This document shows positions 54,955 through 62,325 of a DNA stretch of 64,000 nt, piece by piece. The notes beneath the pieces are model-generated. The model did not search any database. It saw only the letters and a program-made list of their open reading frames with translations, and was not told where the DNA came from. The stretch is from Pontibacter sp. HSC-36F09. Its GTDB lineage: Bacteria; Bacteroidota; Bacteroidia; Cytophagales; Hymenobacteraceae. The DNA lies in NCBI RefSeq assembly GCF_024171605.1, contig NZ_JALKAA010000001.1, positions 868,001 to 932,000 on the forward strand. The letters run 5' to 3'. Position numbers and translations under genes: made by a program. Positions within the stretch are counted from its first letter, which is position 1, and each line of letters starts with the position of its first letter.

Positions 54955-55767
54955 TTAGTAGGCAATCCGCTTATAATCGTAGCCCCCCTCCCATACCCTC
55001 AGGTAGGTGAATTCGCGCTGCTTCACGGTGGAGGTAGCCAGGTATAGCAGGGTAGAATCGTAACGAAAGTCGGCTCTGAAGCTATGAATATGCCCATGCA
55101 AACTCAGCTGCACCCGTTCGCTGTCTTTTAATGTGTTGTGGAAGGCTCTTTCTAGGGCTGTATCAAAATCATTGTCATACGGCGGTATGTGCGACACCGC
55201 AATTGCCTGCTCCCAGTTATCGCCGTTCTGATGCATTAGTTGGCTGCTCAGCCAGTCAATATCGGGCACTTTGCCATTGTAGTTGTACTCCAGGCTGTTG
55301 GTGTCGATGAAGACAAAGCGGGTATGGCCGTAGTCGAAGGTGTAGTTAAAGTCGCCGTACATTTGCTGGTATACCTTGCGCCCGTTGGCCAGCAGGTCGT
55401 GGTTGCCGACTACGGTCAAGTAGGGCCACTTCAGCCCTTTCATGATGTCGTGCACCCAACGGAATTCCTGCGACATGCCGAAATCAGAAATATCGCCCTG
55501 GTGAATGACGAAATCGATGTAGGGAAACGTGTTGGCTTTGTCGACGAAAGCGTTGGCGGCATCATAGAAGCGCTGGGTGTCGCCCATTACGAGCAGGTGC
55601 AGCGTGTCGCCGGGCTGCTGGGTCTGCAGTCGCGCCAGGTTGCGTGCGGTCAGGTCTCGCTCGTCTTCGTTTAGTATAATCTGATTCGGGTGGTATTCGA
55701 ACAACTCTTCGCAGGCCGGAAGTAGGGCCAGGCTCAGCAAAAGGAACAGGAGGTAAAAATATTTCAT
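54955..55767 (-). CDS. Lipoprotein metallophosphoesterase
   Basis: A 270-aa exported phosphoesterase with a lipobox (LALLPAC). The calcineurin-like fold has metal motifs HLLVMGDTQRFYDAAN (GD, where most relatives have GDxH), IHQGDISDFG (GD), TVVGNHDLLAN (GNH[DE]) and VQLSLHGHIHSFRAD (GHxH). A missing His in the first motif may weaken the first metal site. Substrate unknown: phosphodiesters, nucleotides or phospholipids are all possible. It starts at 55767; the frame to 55791 adds an unlikely leader. It is upstream of the barrel gene and probably co-transcribed. Confidence 0.85.
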   Translation of the reverse strand: MKYFYLLFLLLSLALLPACEELFEYHPNQIILNEDERDLTARNLARLQTQQPGDTLHLLVMGDTQRFYDAANAFVDKANTFPYIDFVIHQGDISDFGMSQEFRWVHDIMKGLKWPYLTVVGNHDLLANGRKVYQQMYGDFNYTFDYGHTRFVFIDTNSLEYNYNGKVPDIDWLSSQLMHQNGDNWEQAIAVSHIPPYDNDFDTALERAFHNTLKDSERVQLSLHGHIHSFRADFRYDSTLLYLATSTVKQREFTYLRVWEGGYDYKRIAY

Positions 55768-55940
55768 AGGTGCTAGTGACGCCGTGATCATGCTTTTGTC
55801 CTAACGTTCTTCAATGAAGAATGTTAGTTAACTGCTCACACACGTCATTATACATTGTAAATTTAATGTTTAAACGTCAAACTTACTTCCGAACGGCTGC
55901 TTATATTTACGAGCGGTCTGGCTAAGGTATAGCCTATCAG

Positions 55941-55982
55941 CAAAAAGGCCCCGCCGGAGATCGTCTCTGGCGGGGCCTTCTT
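55941..55982 (-). terminator. Terminator of psd
   Basis: GGCCCCGCCGGAGA pairs with TCTCTGGCGGGGCC (one G-T pair) between 55947 and 55977. A five-base T-run follows on the minus strand. Confidence 0.88.
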
Positions 55983-56013
55983 AGGTCTTTGCTTGTAAAG
56001 CTAATTGCTGATT

Positions 56014-56697
56014 TTATCCGAAAAATGTTGGGGTTTCGGTCTTGAGTTGGGCGATGACGGTCTGGCCGCCTTTTGTTTTCTGCCCGAGCTCCACTTTCAC
56101 TTCTGTGTCCAGCGGCAGAAAGATGTCCACGCGCGAACCGAACTTGATGAAACCGAACTCCTCGCCCTGGCTTACCTCATCGCCCTCGTTCACATACCAC
56201 ACAATGCGCCGCGCCATCGCACCGGCAATCTGGCGGAAGAGCACCTCGGGTCCGGCAGTTGACTCTACTACCACCGTGGTGCGCTCGTTTTGCGTGCTCG
56301 ACTTCGGGTGCCAGGCCACGAAGTAGTTACCCGGGTGGTATTTGAAGTAACTTACGATACCTGAAACCGGGTTGCGTGTAATGTGTACGTTGATCGGTGA
56401 CATGAAAATAGAGATCTGCTTGCGCTTGTCTTTGAAGTATTCGGTCTCCTCTACTTCCTCAATCACCACCACTTTGCCGTCGGCAGGTGCCACGATCAGG
56501 TCTTCGTGCAACAGCAGATTGCGGTAAGGGCTGCGGAAAAATTGCAGAATGAGCAGGAAGAGCACTACCGAAACACCGGAGAAAATCTTGTTGAAGGTAT
56601 TGTTGTCAGCGTTGAAATGGTAGAGCAACAGGTTGAGTACCACCAAAATCAACAGTGTAAAAAATAGAATCCTTCTTCCTTCTTTATGAATTTTCAT
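56014..56697 (-). CDS. psd: Phosphatidylserine decarboxylase, short form
   Basis: A 227-aa proenzyme of the Psd short family that makes phosphatidylethanolamine. Two N-terminal helices (about residues 10-52) anchor it. The C-terminal self-cleavage site Gly-Ser in FGFIKFGSRVDIFLP is where the pyruvoyl cofactor forms (short-type Psd). ISIFMSPINVHITRNPVSG is the conserved catalytic region. It is 121 bp downstream of gdh on the same strand, with cdsA further upstream, so two phospholipid genes flank the dehydrogenase. Confidence 0.93.
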   Translation of the reverse strand: MKIHKEGRRILFFTLLILVVLNLLLYHFNADNNTFNKIFSGVSVVLFLLILQFFRSPYRNLLLHEDLIVAPADGKVVVIEEVEETEYFKDKRKQISIFMSPINVHITRNPVSGIVSYFKYHPGNYFVAWHPKSSTQNERTTVVVESTAGPEVLFRQIAGAMARRIVWYVNEGDEVSQGEEFGFIKFGSRVDIFLPLDTEVKVELGQKTKGGQTVIAQLKTETPTFFG

Positions 56698-56730
56698 CCG
56701 TGAAAACTAAATGCTACAGGTCCTTTATAA

Positions 56731-56772
56731 GTTATAATAGCCCATCCAGTTCAGTAGATGGGCTATTATCTG
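56731..56772 (-). terminator. Hairpin downstream of gdh
   Basis: A 13-bp stem ATAATAGCCCATC/GATGGGCTATTAT (56734-56746 with 56757-56769), 10-nt loop, weak T-tract. Confidence 0.65.
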
Positions 56773-56818
56773 TTCCAAAATTATATAATCTTTCGATTAT
56801 TTTACTAAAAATCTTCGC

Positions 56819-58093
56819 TTAGAAGCCACCGCGGAACTTATACGTCATGGCTACTTTATCGATGGCCACAATATAAGCAGCTATACGCATCGGTACGTTG
56901 TACTTTTGCGAAGCGGCGTACACGCGCTCAAACGACTCGTTCATGATGCGCTCGGCACGCTCGTTCACGCGGTCCAGCGTCCACTTAAAGCCCATGCGGT
57001 TCTGCACCCACTCAAAGTACGACACGGTTACACCACCGGAGTTCGCCAGGATGTCCGGCACCACCATGATGCCTTTCTCGTTGATGATATTGTCGGCTTT
57101 GTAAGAAGTGGGGCCATTGGCACCTTCCACGATCAGGCGGGCCTGAATCTGGTCCACGTTCTTGATCGTGATCACGTCCTCCACAGCAGCTGGCACCAGC
57201 ACGTCCACTTTGGAAACCAGCAGCTCGTCGTTGCTGATTTTCTCGGCGTTCTTGTAGCCCTCCAGGCGGCCTTTGTTGTTGTTTTTGTATTCAATGGCCT
57301 CTTCGATGTCGATGCCGTTGTCGTTCCAGTAAGCACCGCTTACATCGCTCACACCCAGAATCTTCACACCGCGCTCGGCCATCAGTTTGGCAGCCCAGGC
57401 ACCCACGTTACCAAAGCCCTGTATCACAGCCGTTGATTTGGCCGGGTCCATACCCAGTTTATCCATGGCTGCCATCGCCGATACCATTACACCACGGCCA
57501 GTTGCCTCCACACGGCCAAGCGAACCACCCAGCACCAATGGTTTGCCTGTTACCACAGCGTGTATGGTAGAGCCTTTCATGCGGGAGTATTCGTCCATCA
57601 GCCAGGCCATTTCGCGTGGGCCAGTACCCATGTCAGGCGCAGGTATATCCTGGTCAGGGCCGAAGGTATCCACCAGCGCCTGGGTATAAGCTCTGGTCAG
57701 ACGCTCCATTTCACCGGCAGACATCGAGAAAGGATCGCAGATGACACCACCTTTGGCGCCACCGTACGGTATATCCACCACGGCACACTTCCAGGTCATC
57801 CAGGCAGCCAGGGCTTTTACCTCGTCCAGGAACACGTCTGGTGCAAAGCGCACACCACCTTTGGACGGGCCCAGGATAGTGGAGTGAATAACACGGTAAC
57901 CTTCAAATACGCGTACTTTTCCATCGTCCATCGTAACAGGTACGTTCACGATCACCTGACGCGTTGGCGTTTTGAGTACATTGTAAACTTCCTCATCCAA
58001 CCCAAGGATCTCTGCCGCGATGTTGAAACGCGACATCATCGATTCAAATGGGTTCTCCCTGTCCTTTATCGGTGCTGGCTCTTTGTATAACAT
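56819..58093 (-). CDS. Glutamate dehydrogenase (Glu/Leu/Phe/Val dehydrogenase family)
   Basis: A 424-aa enzyme that interconverts glutamate and 2-oxoglutarate plus ammonia. The substrate domain has GPSKGGVRFAPDVFLDEVKALA and the catalytic Lys region WKCAVVDIPYGGAKGGVICDP. The NAD-binding domain begins TAVIQGFGNVGAWAAKLMAERGVKILGVSDVSG (GxGxxG). The start at 58093 (MLYKEPAPIKD) replaces the longer frame to 58126. The length of about 425 aa fits the bacterial hexameric class. Cofactor (NAD or NADP) cannot be told with certainty. Confidence 0.93.
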   Translation of the reverse strand: MLYKEPAPIKDRENPFESMMSRFNIAAEILGLDEEVYNVLKTPTRQVIVNVPVTMDDGKVRVFEGYRVIHSTILGPSKGGVRFAPDVFLDEVKALAAWMTWKCAVVDIPYGGAKGGVICDPFSMSAGEMERLTRAYTQALVDTFGPDQDIPAPDMGTGPREMAWLMDEYSRMKGSTIHAVVTGKPLVLGGSLGRVEATGRGVMVSAMAAMDKLGMDPAKSTAVIQGFGNVGAWAAKLMAERGVKILGVSDVSGAYWNDNGIDIEEAIEYKNNNKGRLEGYKNAEKISNDELLVSKVDVLVPAAVEDVITIKNVDQIQARLIVEGANGPTSYKADNIINEKGIMVVPDILANSGGVTVSYFEWVQNRMGFKWTLDRVNERAERIMNESFERVYAASQKYNVPMRIAAYIVAIDKVAMTYKFRGGF

Positions 58094-58187
58094 TATTTTA
58101 AGCTTGATTTTATCGGTGGTTAACAATTATGGTGGTAAAGTTATGTAATTATTATATACACACACCTACACCTTAATCAACAATAAA

Positions 58188-59015
58188 TTAGAAAATTTTA
58201 ATGAATGCGACAATAAACGGAACGGCCAGCACCAGGCTGTCGAAGCGGTCGAGAATGCCTCCGTGGCCAGGCAGCAGCGTGCCCGAATCCTTTACGCCCA
58301 GGCTCCGCTTCAGCAAGGACTCCACTAGGTCGCCCAGCACGCCGAAAACCGCTACGATGATCGCTATGCCAATCCACTGATAGAGTTCCAGGTCGAGGAA
58401 GAACATGGACAGTACCCAGCCAACAATGATCGTCAGGATCGTGCCACCAATCCAGCCTTCCCAGGTTTTGCCGGGGGAGATGCGCTCGAAGAGTTTGTTT
58501 TTGCCGAAGTTTTTGCCCGCGATGTAAGCGCCCGTATCCGATGACCAGATCAACAAAAGCAGCCCCAGGATAGGCTGCCAGCGGTACTCACCCTGCAGGT
58601 AGCCCAGTAGCTGGAGCAGCGAGAAAGGCACGGCGATGTAGACCACGCCCAGTAAGGTAAAAGCGATGTTCGTGAAAGGCTGCGGCTGTTTACGGTATAG
58701 CTCCAGTACAAAAACCAGGAAAAGGGCCGGCAGGAAAAGGTATAGCAGTTCGGTCGGGGCGTCTGCTTGCTCAAACATGAAAACGAAAATGAAGATTCCA
58801 GCTGCCAATAGGGTGCCGTATACCTTGTTGGCCTTTATACCTGCCGCACCGGCCAGTCTGTAAAACTCCAGCGTGCCCAGCACGGTGAGCCCCAGAAACA
58901 GAATGAAGAAGGTCCACTCACTAAAGATGATGCCGCCGATAAAGAGGGCCGCCCCTAATACTCCGACAATCAGGCGTTGCTGTAAATTACTAAGGGCAGA
59001 TAGCTTGGTGCTCAT
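58188..59015 (-). CDS. cdsA: Phosphatidate cytidylyltransferase
   Basis: CdsA (275 aa) makes CDP-diacylglycerol, the precursor of all main phospholipids. It has about seven or eight helices. The signature is at the C-terminal end: SDTGAYIAGKNFGKNKLFERISPGKTWEGWIGG, then DLVESLLKRSLGVKDSGTLLPGHGGILDRFDS (the CDP-diglyceride synthetase pattern). It is 45 bp downstream of the CPBP protease and upstream of gdh and psd, all on the same strand. Confidence 0.96.
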   Translation of the reverse strand: MSTKLSALSNLQQRLIVGVLGAALFIGGIIFSEWTFFILFLGLTVLGTLEFYRLAGAAGIKANKVYGTLLAAGIFIFVFMFEQADAPTELLYLFLPALFLVFVLELYRKQPQPFTNIAFTLLGVVYIAVPFSLLQLLGYLQGEYRWQPILGLLLLIWSSDTGAYIAGKNFGKNKLFERISPGKTWEGWIGGTILTIIVGWVLSMFFLDLELYQWIGIAIIVAVFGVLGDLVESLLKRSLGVKDSGTLLPGHGGILDRFDSLVLAVPFIVAFIKIF

Positions 59016-59060
59016 GCGATAAGGGTTGCCGGCAGCATCAGCCGGGTGATTTGTCTGGAT

Positions 59061-60026
59061 TTAACTGTTCTCCCGCTCTCCTGCGGCTTCGGCTATGCTT
59101 TCGGGGCGTGTAGGCGTTTGCATAAACTGCTTGTAAAGGTAGTAGATTACGGCCGCACTCAACACCGCCGATATCAGAATGGTCATAACCGGCATCGGCT
59201 CCGTCGACTCGACATTGAAGTCGATGGCGCCCGTCTGCTGCAGGTATAGCAGGAATACGGTGAAGCCATTGTTGAAGAAGTGCGCGATGATCGGCACCCA
59301 GATATTGCCCGACCACAGGTATAGGTAACCGAACAAAGCGCCCAGCAGCACGCGTGGTATAAAACCGAAGAACTGCACGTGTATGGCCGAGAAGATAATG
59401 GCTGCCACCCACACGGCCACGTGCGCATTGCCGGACCAGCGGTGCACCTGTCGCTGCAGCACCCCCCTGAACACCAACTCTTCGCCGATGGCAGGTATAA
59501 CAGCAATCACTAACAGGCCCATCAGCAGGCGCGGCAAGGTTCCGAAGTTGGCAATCAGTTTGGTCAGCTCGGCCAGTTCATCTTCTTTAGCACGCGCCCA
59601 CTCCTCAAACCCTCGCATAAAGTCTGGCAAACCAAGCTCAGCGTTCCAGTTGATGATGAGTGAGTTGGCCGGCATGATAAAGATGATAACCAAGCCCGAT
59701 AACAGCAGTAGCGCCGCCGTGGGCAGGTGTTTCCAGTTCAGGTAATGGCCGATGTTCACACCCGCCAGTCGCAGCATCAACAGCGGCCCAAGCACAAAAG
59801 AGCAGAACTGCACCAGGCCCTGAAAGAACAAAAGCGCATCAGCAGCTTCCGGATGTTCCGTCGGGTTAGCCAGCAGATTGGTCAGGTCGATCACCTCGAT
59901 TCCGAGCACCGTCGTTACTAGCGCCAGGTATATGAAACTGGCCACAAAATAGCCGCCCAGCATAAATGCCAGCAACAACAGCAGCACTAAAAATGGGTGT
60001 CGATCTTCGGAGATGAAACCTTTCAT
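59061..60026 (-). CDS. CPBP-family intramembrane metalloprotease
   Basis: A 321-aa membrane protein of the CAAX protease / bacteriocin-processing (Abi) family with about eight helices. The catalytic motifs are EELVFRGVLQRQVH (EExxxR), FSAIHVQFFGFIPRVLLGALFG (FxxxH) and NIWVPIIAHFFNNG (HxxxN). Substrates are unknown. It lies just upstream of cdsA on the same strand (45-bp gap). N-terminal helices form an extra domain about 100 residues long before the catalytic core. Confidence 0.9.
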   Translation of the reverse strand: MKGFISEDRHPFLVLLLLLAFMLGGYFVASFIYLALVTTVLGIEVIDLTNLLANPTEHPEAADALLFFQGLVQFCSFVLGPLLMLRLAGVNIGHYLNWKHLPTAALLLLSGLVIIFIMPANSLIINWNAELGLPDFMRGFEEWARAKEDELAELTKLIANFGTLPRLLMGLLVIAVIPAIGEELVFRGVLQRQVHRWSGNAHVAVWVAAIIFSAIHVQFFGFIPRVLLGALFGYLYLWSGNIWVPIIAHFFNNGFTVFLLYLQQTGAIDFNVESTEPMPVMTILISAVLSAAVIYYLYKQFMQTPTRPESIAEAAGERENS

Positions 60027-60079
60027 AGAGAAGATTAGGTTTAATTGACGTAAATTTACGTGAAATTTTAAATTTTGCT

Positions 60080-61069
60080 TTGGTAAAGATAGCGAACATA
60101 GAACTGGGCGAGTTTCCGCTGCTGCTGGCTCCTATGGAAGACGTGAGCGATCCGCCTTTCCGAAAAGTGTGCAAGGCCAACGGGGCAGACCTGATGTATA
60201 CCGAGTTCATCTCTTCTGAGGGTCTGATACGTGATGCCGCCAAAAGTGTGCAAAAACTCGACATTTTTGACTACGAACGCCCGATCGGCATCCAGATCTT
60301 CGGCTCCGACATCGACTCGATGCGCGAGGCCGCCATCGTGTCGTCGCAGGCAGGCCCCGACCTGATCGACATTAACTACGGTTGCCCTGTGAAGAACGTG
60401 GCCTGCAAGGGCGCCGGCGCCGCGCTGCTACGCGATGTGCCCAAGATGGTGAAGATGACCGAGGAGATTGTAAAAGCCACCCACCTGCCCGTGACCGTGA
60501 AGACGCGCCTGGGCTGGGACGAGGACACAAAATACATCGTGGAGACGGCCGAAAGACTGCAGGATATAGGTATAAAAGCCCTGAGCATCCACGGCCGCAC
60601 CCGCGTGCAGATGTATAAAGGCGAAGCCGACTGGAGCCTGATTGCCGAGGTGAAGAACAACCCGCGCATGCATATCCCGATCTTTGGCAACGGCGACATC
60701 GACTCGCCGCAGAAGGCGCTCGAGTACAAGAACAGGTATGGCGTAGACGGTATTATGATTGGCCGCGCCTCTATTGGGCACCCCTGGATTTTCAATGAGA
60801 TCAAGCACTACATGGCCACCGGTGAAGTATTGCCAGCGCCGACACTGGAGGAACGAGTAGAAGTATGCCGCCAGCACTTCACGCACTCCCTGGAGTGGAA
60901 GGGTGATAAGCTGGGTATTTTCGAGATGCGTCGCCACTACACCAACTATTTCCGCGGTCTGCCACACTTTAAGCCGCTGCGCATGAAGTTGGTGCAGTCC
61001 GAAGACATCCAGGAAATTTACGACACGCTGGACGAGATCGCCCATACCATGGCGTATGAGGAAGCCTAA
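60080..61069 (+). CDS. dusB: tRNA-dihydrouridine synthase B
   Basis: DusB (329 aa) reduces uridine to dihydrouridine in tRNA, with FMN. The start is TTG at 60080 (MVKIANIELGEFPLLLAPMEDVSD), which matches the family N terminus; no ATG is in a suitable place. GPDLIDINYGCPVKNVACKGAGAALL holds the catalytic Cys (NxGCP). HGRTRVQMYKGEADW and FGNGDIDSPQKALEYKNRYGVDGIMIGRASIGHPW bind FMN. A terminator-like hairpin follows. Confidence 0.95.
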   Translation: MVKIANIELGEFPLLLAPMEDVSDPPFRKVCKANGADLMYTEFISSEGLIRDAAKSVQKLDIFDYERPIGIQIFGSDIDSMREAAIVSSQAGPDLIDINYGCPVKNVACKGAGAALLRDVPKMVKMTEEIVKATHLPVTVKTRLGWDEDTKYIVETAERLQDIGIKALSIHGRTRVQMYKGEADWSLIAEVKNNPRMHIPIFGNGDIDSPQKALEYKNRYGVDGIMIGRASIGHPWIFNEIKHYMATGEVLPAPTLEERVEVCRQHFTHSLEWKGDKLGIFEMRRHYTNYFRGLPHFKPLRMKLVQSEDIQEIYDTLDEIAHTMAYEEA

Positions 61070-61142
61070 CCAGTTGAGGAGTCAGAGAGTTTAGGAATTT
61101 AGGAGTGACGAGTTAAAGAATTTGAACTCCTGCCAAAATTAA

Positions 61143-61192
61143 TTAAGGAGTTGGAGCATCAGCATACGTGTTGAGACTTCAACTCCTTTTAT
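61143..61192 (+). terminator. Terminator of dusB
   Basis: AAGGAGTTG-type arms (61145-61156 with 61177-61188) followed by TTTTATAT. An outer inverted repeat (AGAGAGTTTA, 61084-61093, with its complement at 61230-61239) encloses it. Confidence 0.7.
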
Positions 61193-61252
61193 ATTTGCTG
61201 ACGAGTTTAGAAGTCCAACATCCAACTCTTAAACTCTCTAACTTCTAAACAT

Positions 61253-62164
61253 ATTCTTATCAAAACGATACCTTCTCCCCCACATGAGCAAACAAGCACA
61301 CCGGCTATTGCCTGGATACTGGTCGTAATACTCGCCCTGATCTGGGGCACCTCTTTTATACTCATCAAGAAAGGCCTGGTCGTTTACTCTTCCGGTGAGC
61401 TGGGGGCTTTGCGTATGGTCATTGCCTGTACCGCGTTACTGCCCTTTGCTATCAAGAATGTGCGCAAGGTGGAACCGGGACGCTGGAAGTTTCTGCTGGG
61501 CAGCGGTCTTCTTGGCAACTTCCTCCCGGCTTTTCTGTTTGCCATCGCTGAGACACGCCTGGCCAGTGGGCTGGCTGGCGTACTCAACTCGCTAACAGCC
61601 CTGTTCACGTTGCTGGTAGGTGCCGCCTTGTTTGGCCAGTCTATCACCTGGATGCGCATGCTCGGCATCGTGGTAGGTATAGCGGGTACGGCTGTGCTCA
61701 TCTTCTCAGGCAATGGCAACGCCGAACTCGACAACATGTACTATGGGCTGTACATCGTGCTGGCCACCATTTTCTACGGTATCAGCGCCAACCTCATCAA
61801 GTTCCGACTGCACGGCATCAAGGCGATTGCTGTTTCCAGTCTGGCTTTGCTCACAGTGGGTCCTGTTGCACTCGTATACCTGTTCACCACCGATTTCTGG
61901 TACAAACTTCACCATGTGCCGGGCGCCTGGGAAGCGCTGATGTACATTGCCATACTGGCCGTGTTCAGTACAGCCATCGCCTTGGTGCTCTTCAATAAAC
62001 TGATCCACATCTCCACCACCCTGTTTGCCAGCTCCACCACCTACCTTATACCTGTAGTGGCGCTTATGTGGGGAGTTTTGGACGGCGAGGAAATTCATCT
62101 TTGGCACTATGTGGGCATGGTTATCATTCTGGCAGGGGTGTTTATTGTGAACCGGGCAAAGTAA
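61253..62164 (+). CDS. EamA/DMT-family transporter with uncertain start
   Basis: A ten-helix drug/metabolite-type inner-membrane transporter with two EamA domains. The frame holds the expected first helix (AWILVVILALIWGTSFILIKKGL) before the first canonical start, a TTG at 61409, and continues without ATG/GTG/TTG back to a TAG. The nearest ATG (61284) is in another frame and would need a one-base insertion or two-base deletion to join. I give ATT 61253 as the frame's outer limit. The gene may use a rare start, be frameshifted, or hold a sequencing error. Later EamA features (NSLTALFTLLVGAALFGQ, YVGMVIILAGVFIVN) are intact. Confidence 0.75.
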   Translation: MLIKTIPSPPHEQTSTPAIAWILVVILALIWGTSFILIKKGLVVYSSGELGALRMVIACTALLPFAIKNVRKVEPGRWKFLLGSGLLGNFLPAFLFAIAETRLASGLAGVLNSLTALFTLLVGAALFGQSITWMRMLGIVVGIAGTAVLIFSGNGNAELDNMYYGLYIVLATIFYGISANLIKFRLHGIKAIAVSSLALLTVGPVALVYLFTTDFWYKLHHVPGAWEALMYIAILAVFSTAIALVLFNKLIHISTTLFASSTTYLIPVVALMWGVLDGEEIHLWHYVGMVIILAGVFIVNRAK

Positions 62165-62196
62165 TTTCCGAGAATCAATAAGGCTATACCTTCATC

Positions 62197-62233
62197 AGCA
62201 GCCTCTGTCCTACCCGGGCAGAGGCTGTTTTAT
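62197..62233 (+). terminator. Terminator of the EamA gene
   Basis: CAGCCTCTG/CAGAGGCTG (62199-62207 with 62219-62227) followed by TTTTATTTC. Confidence 0.85.
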
Positions 62234-62325
62234 TTCATCCCGGCAAGATATGCCAGTATCAGAATTTTCTAATCTCTCGATAATTTACTTATTTAAGGGT
62301 TTACAAGAACCGACCCAACCACCCT

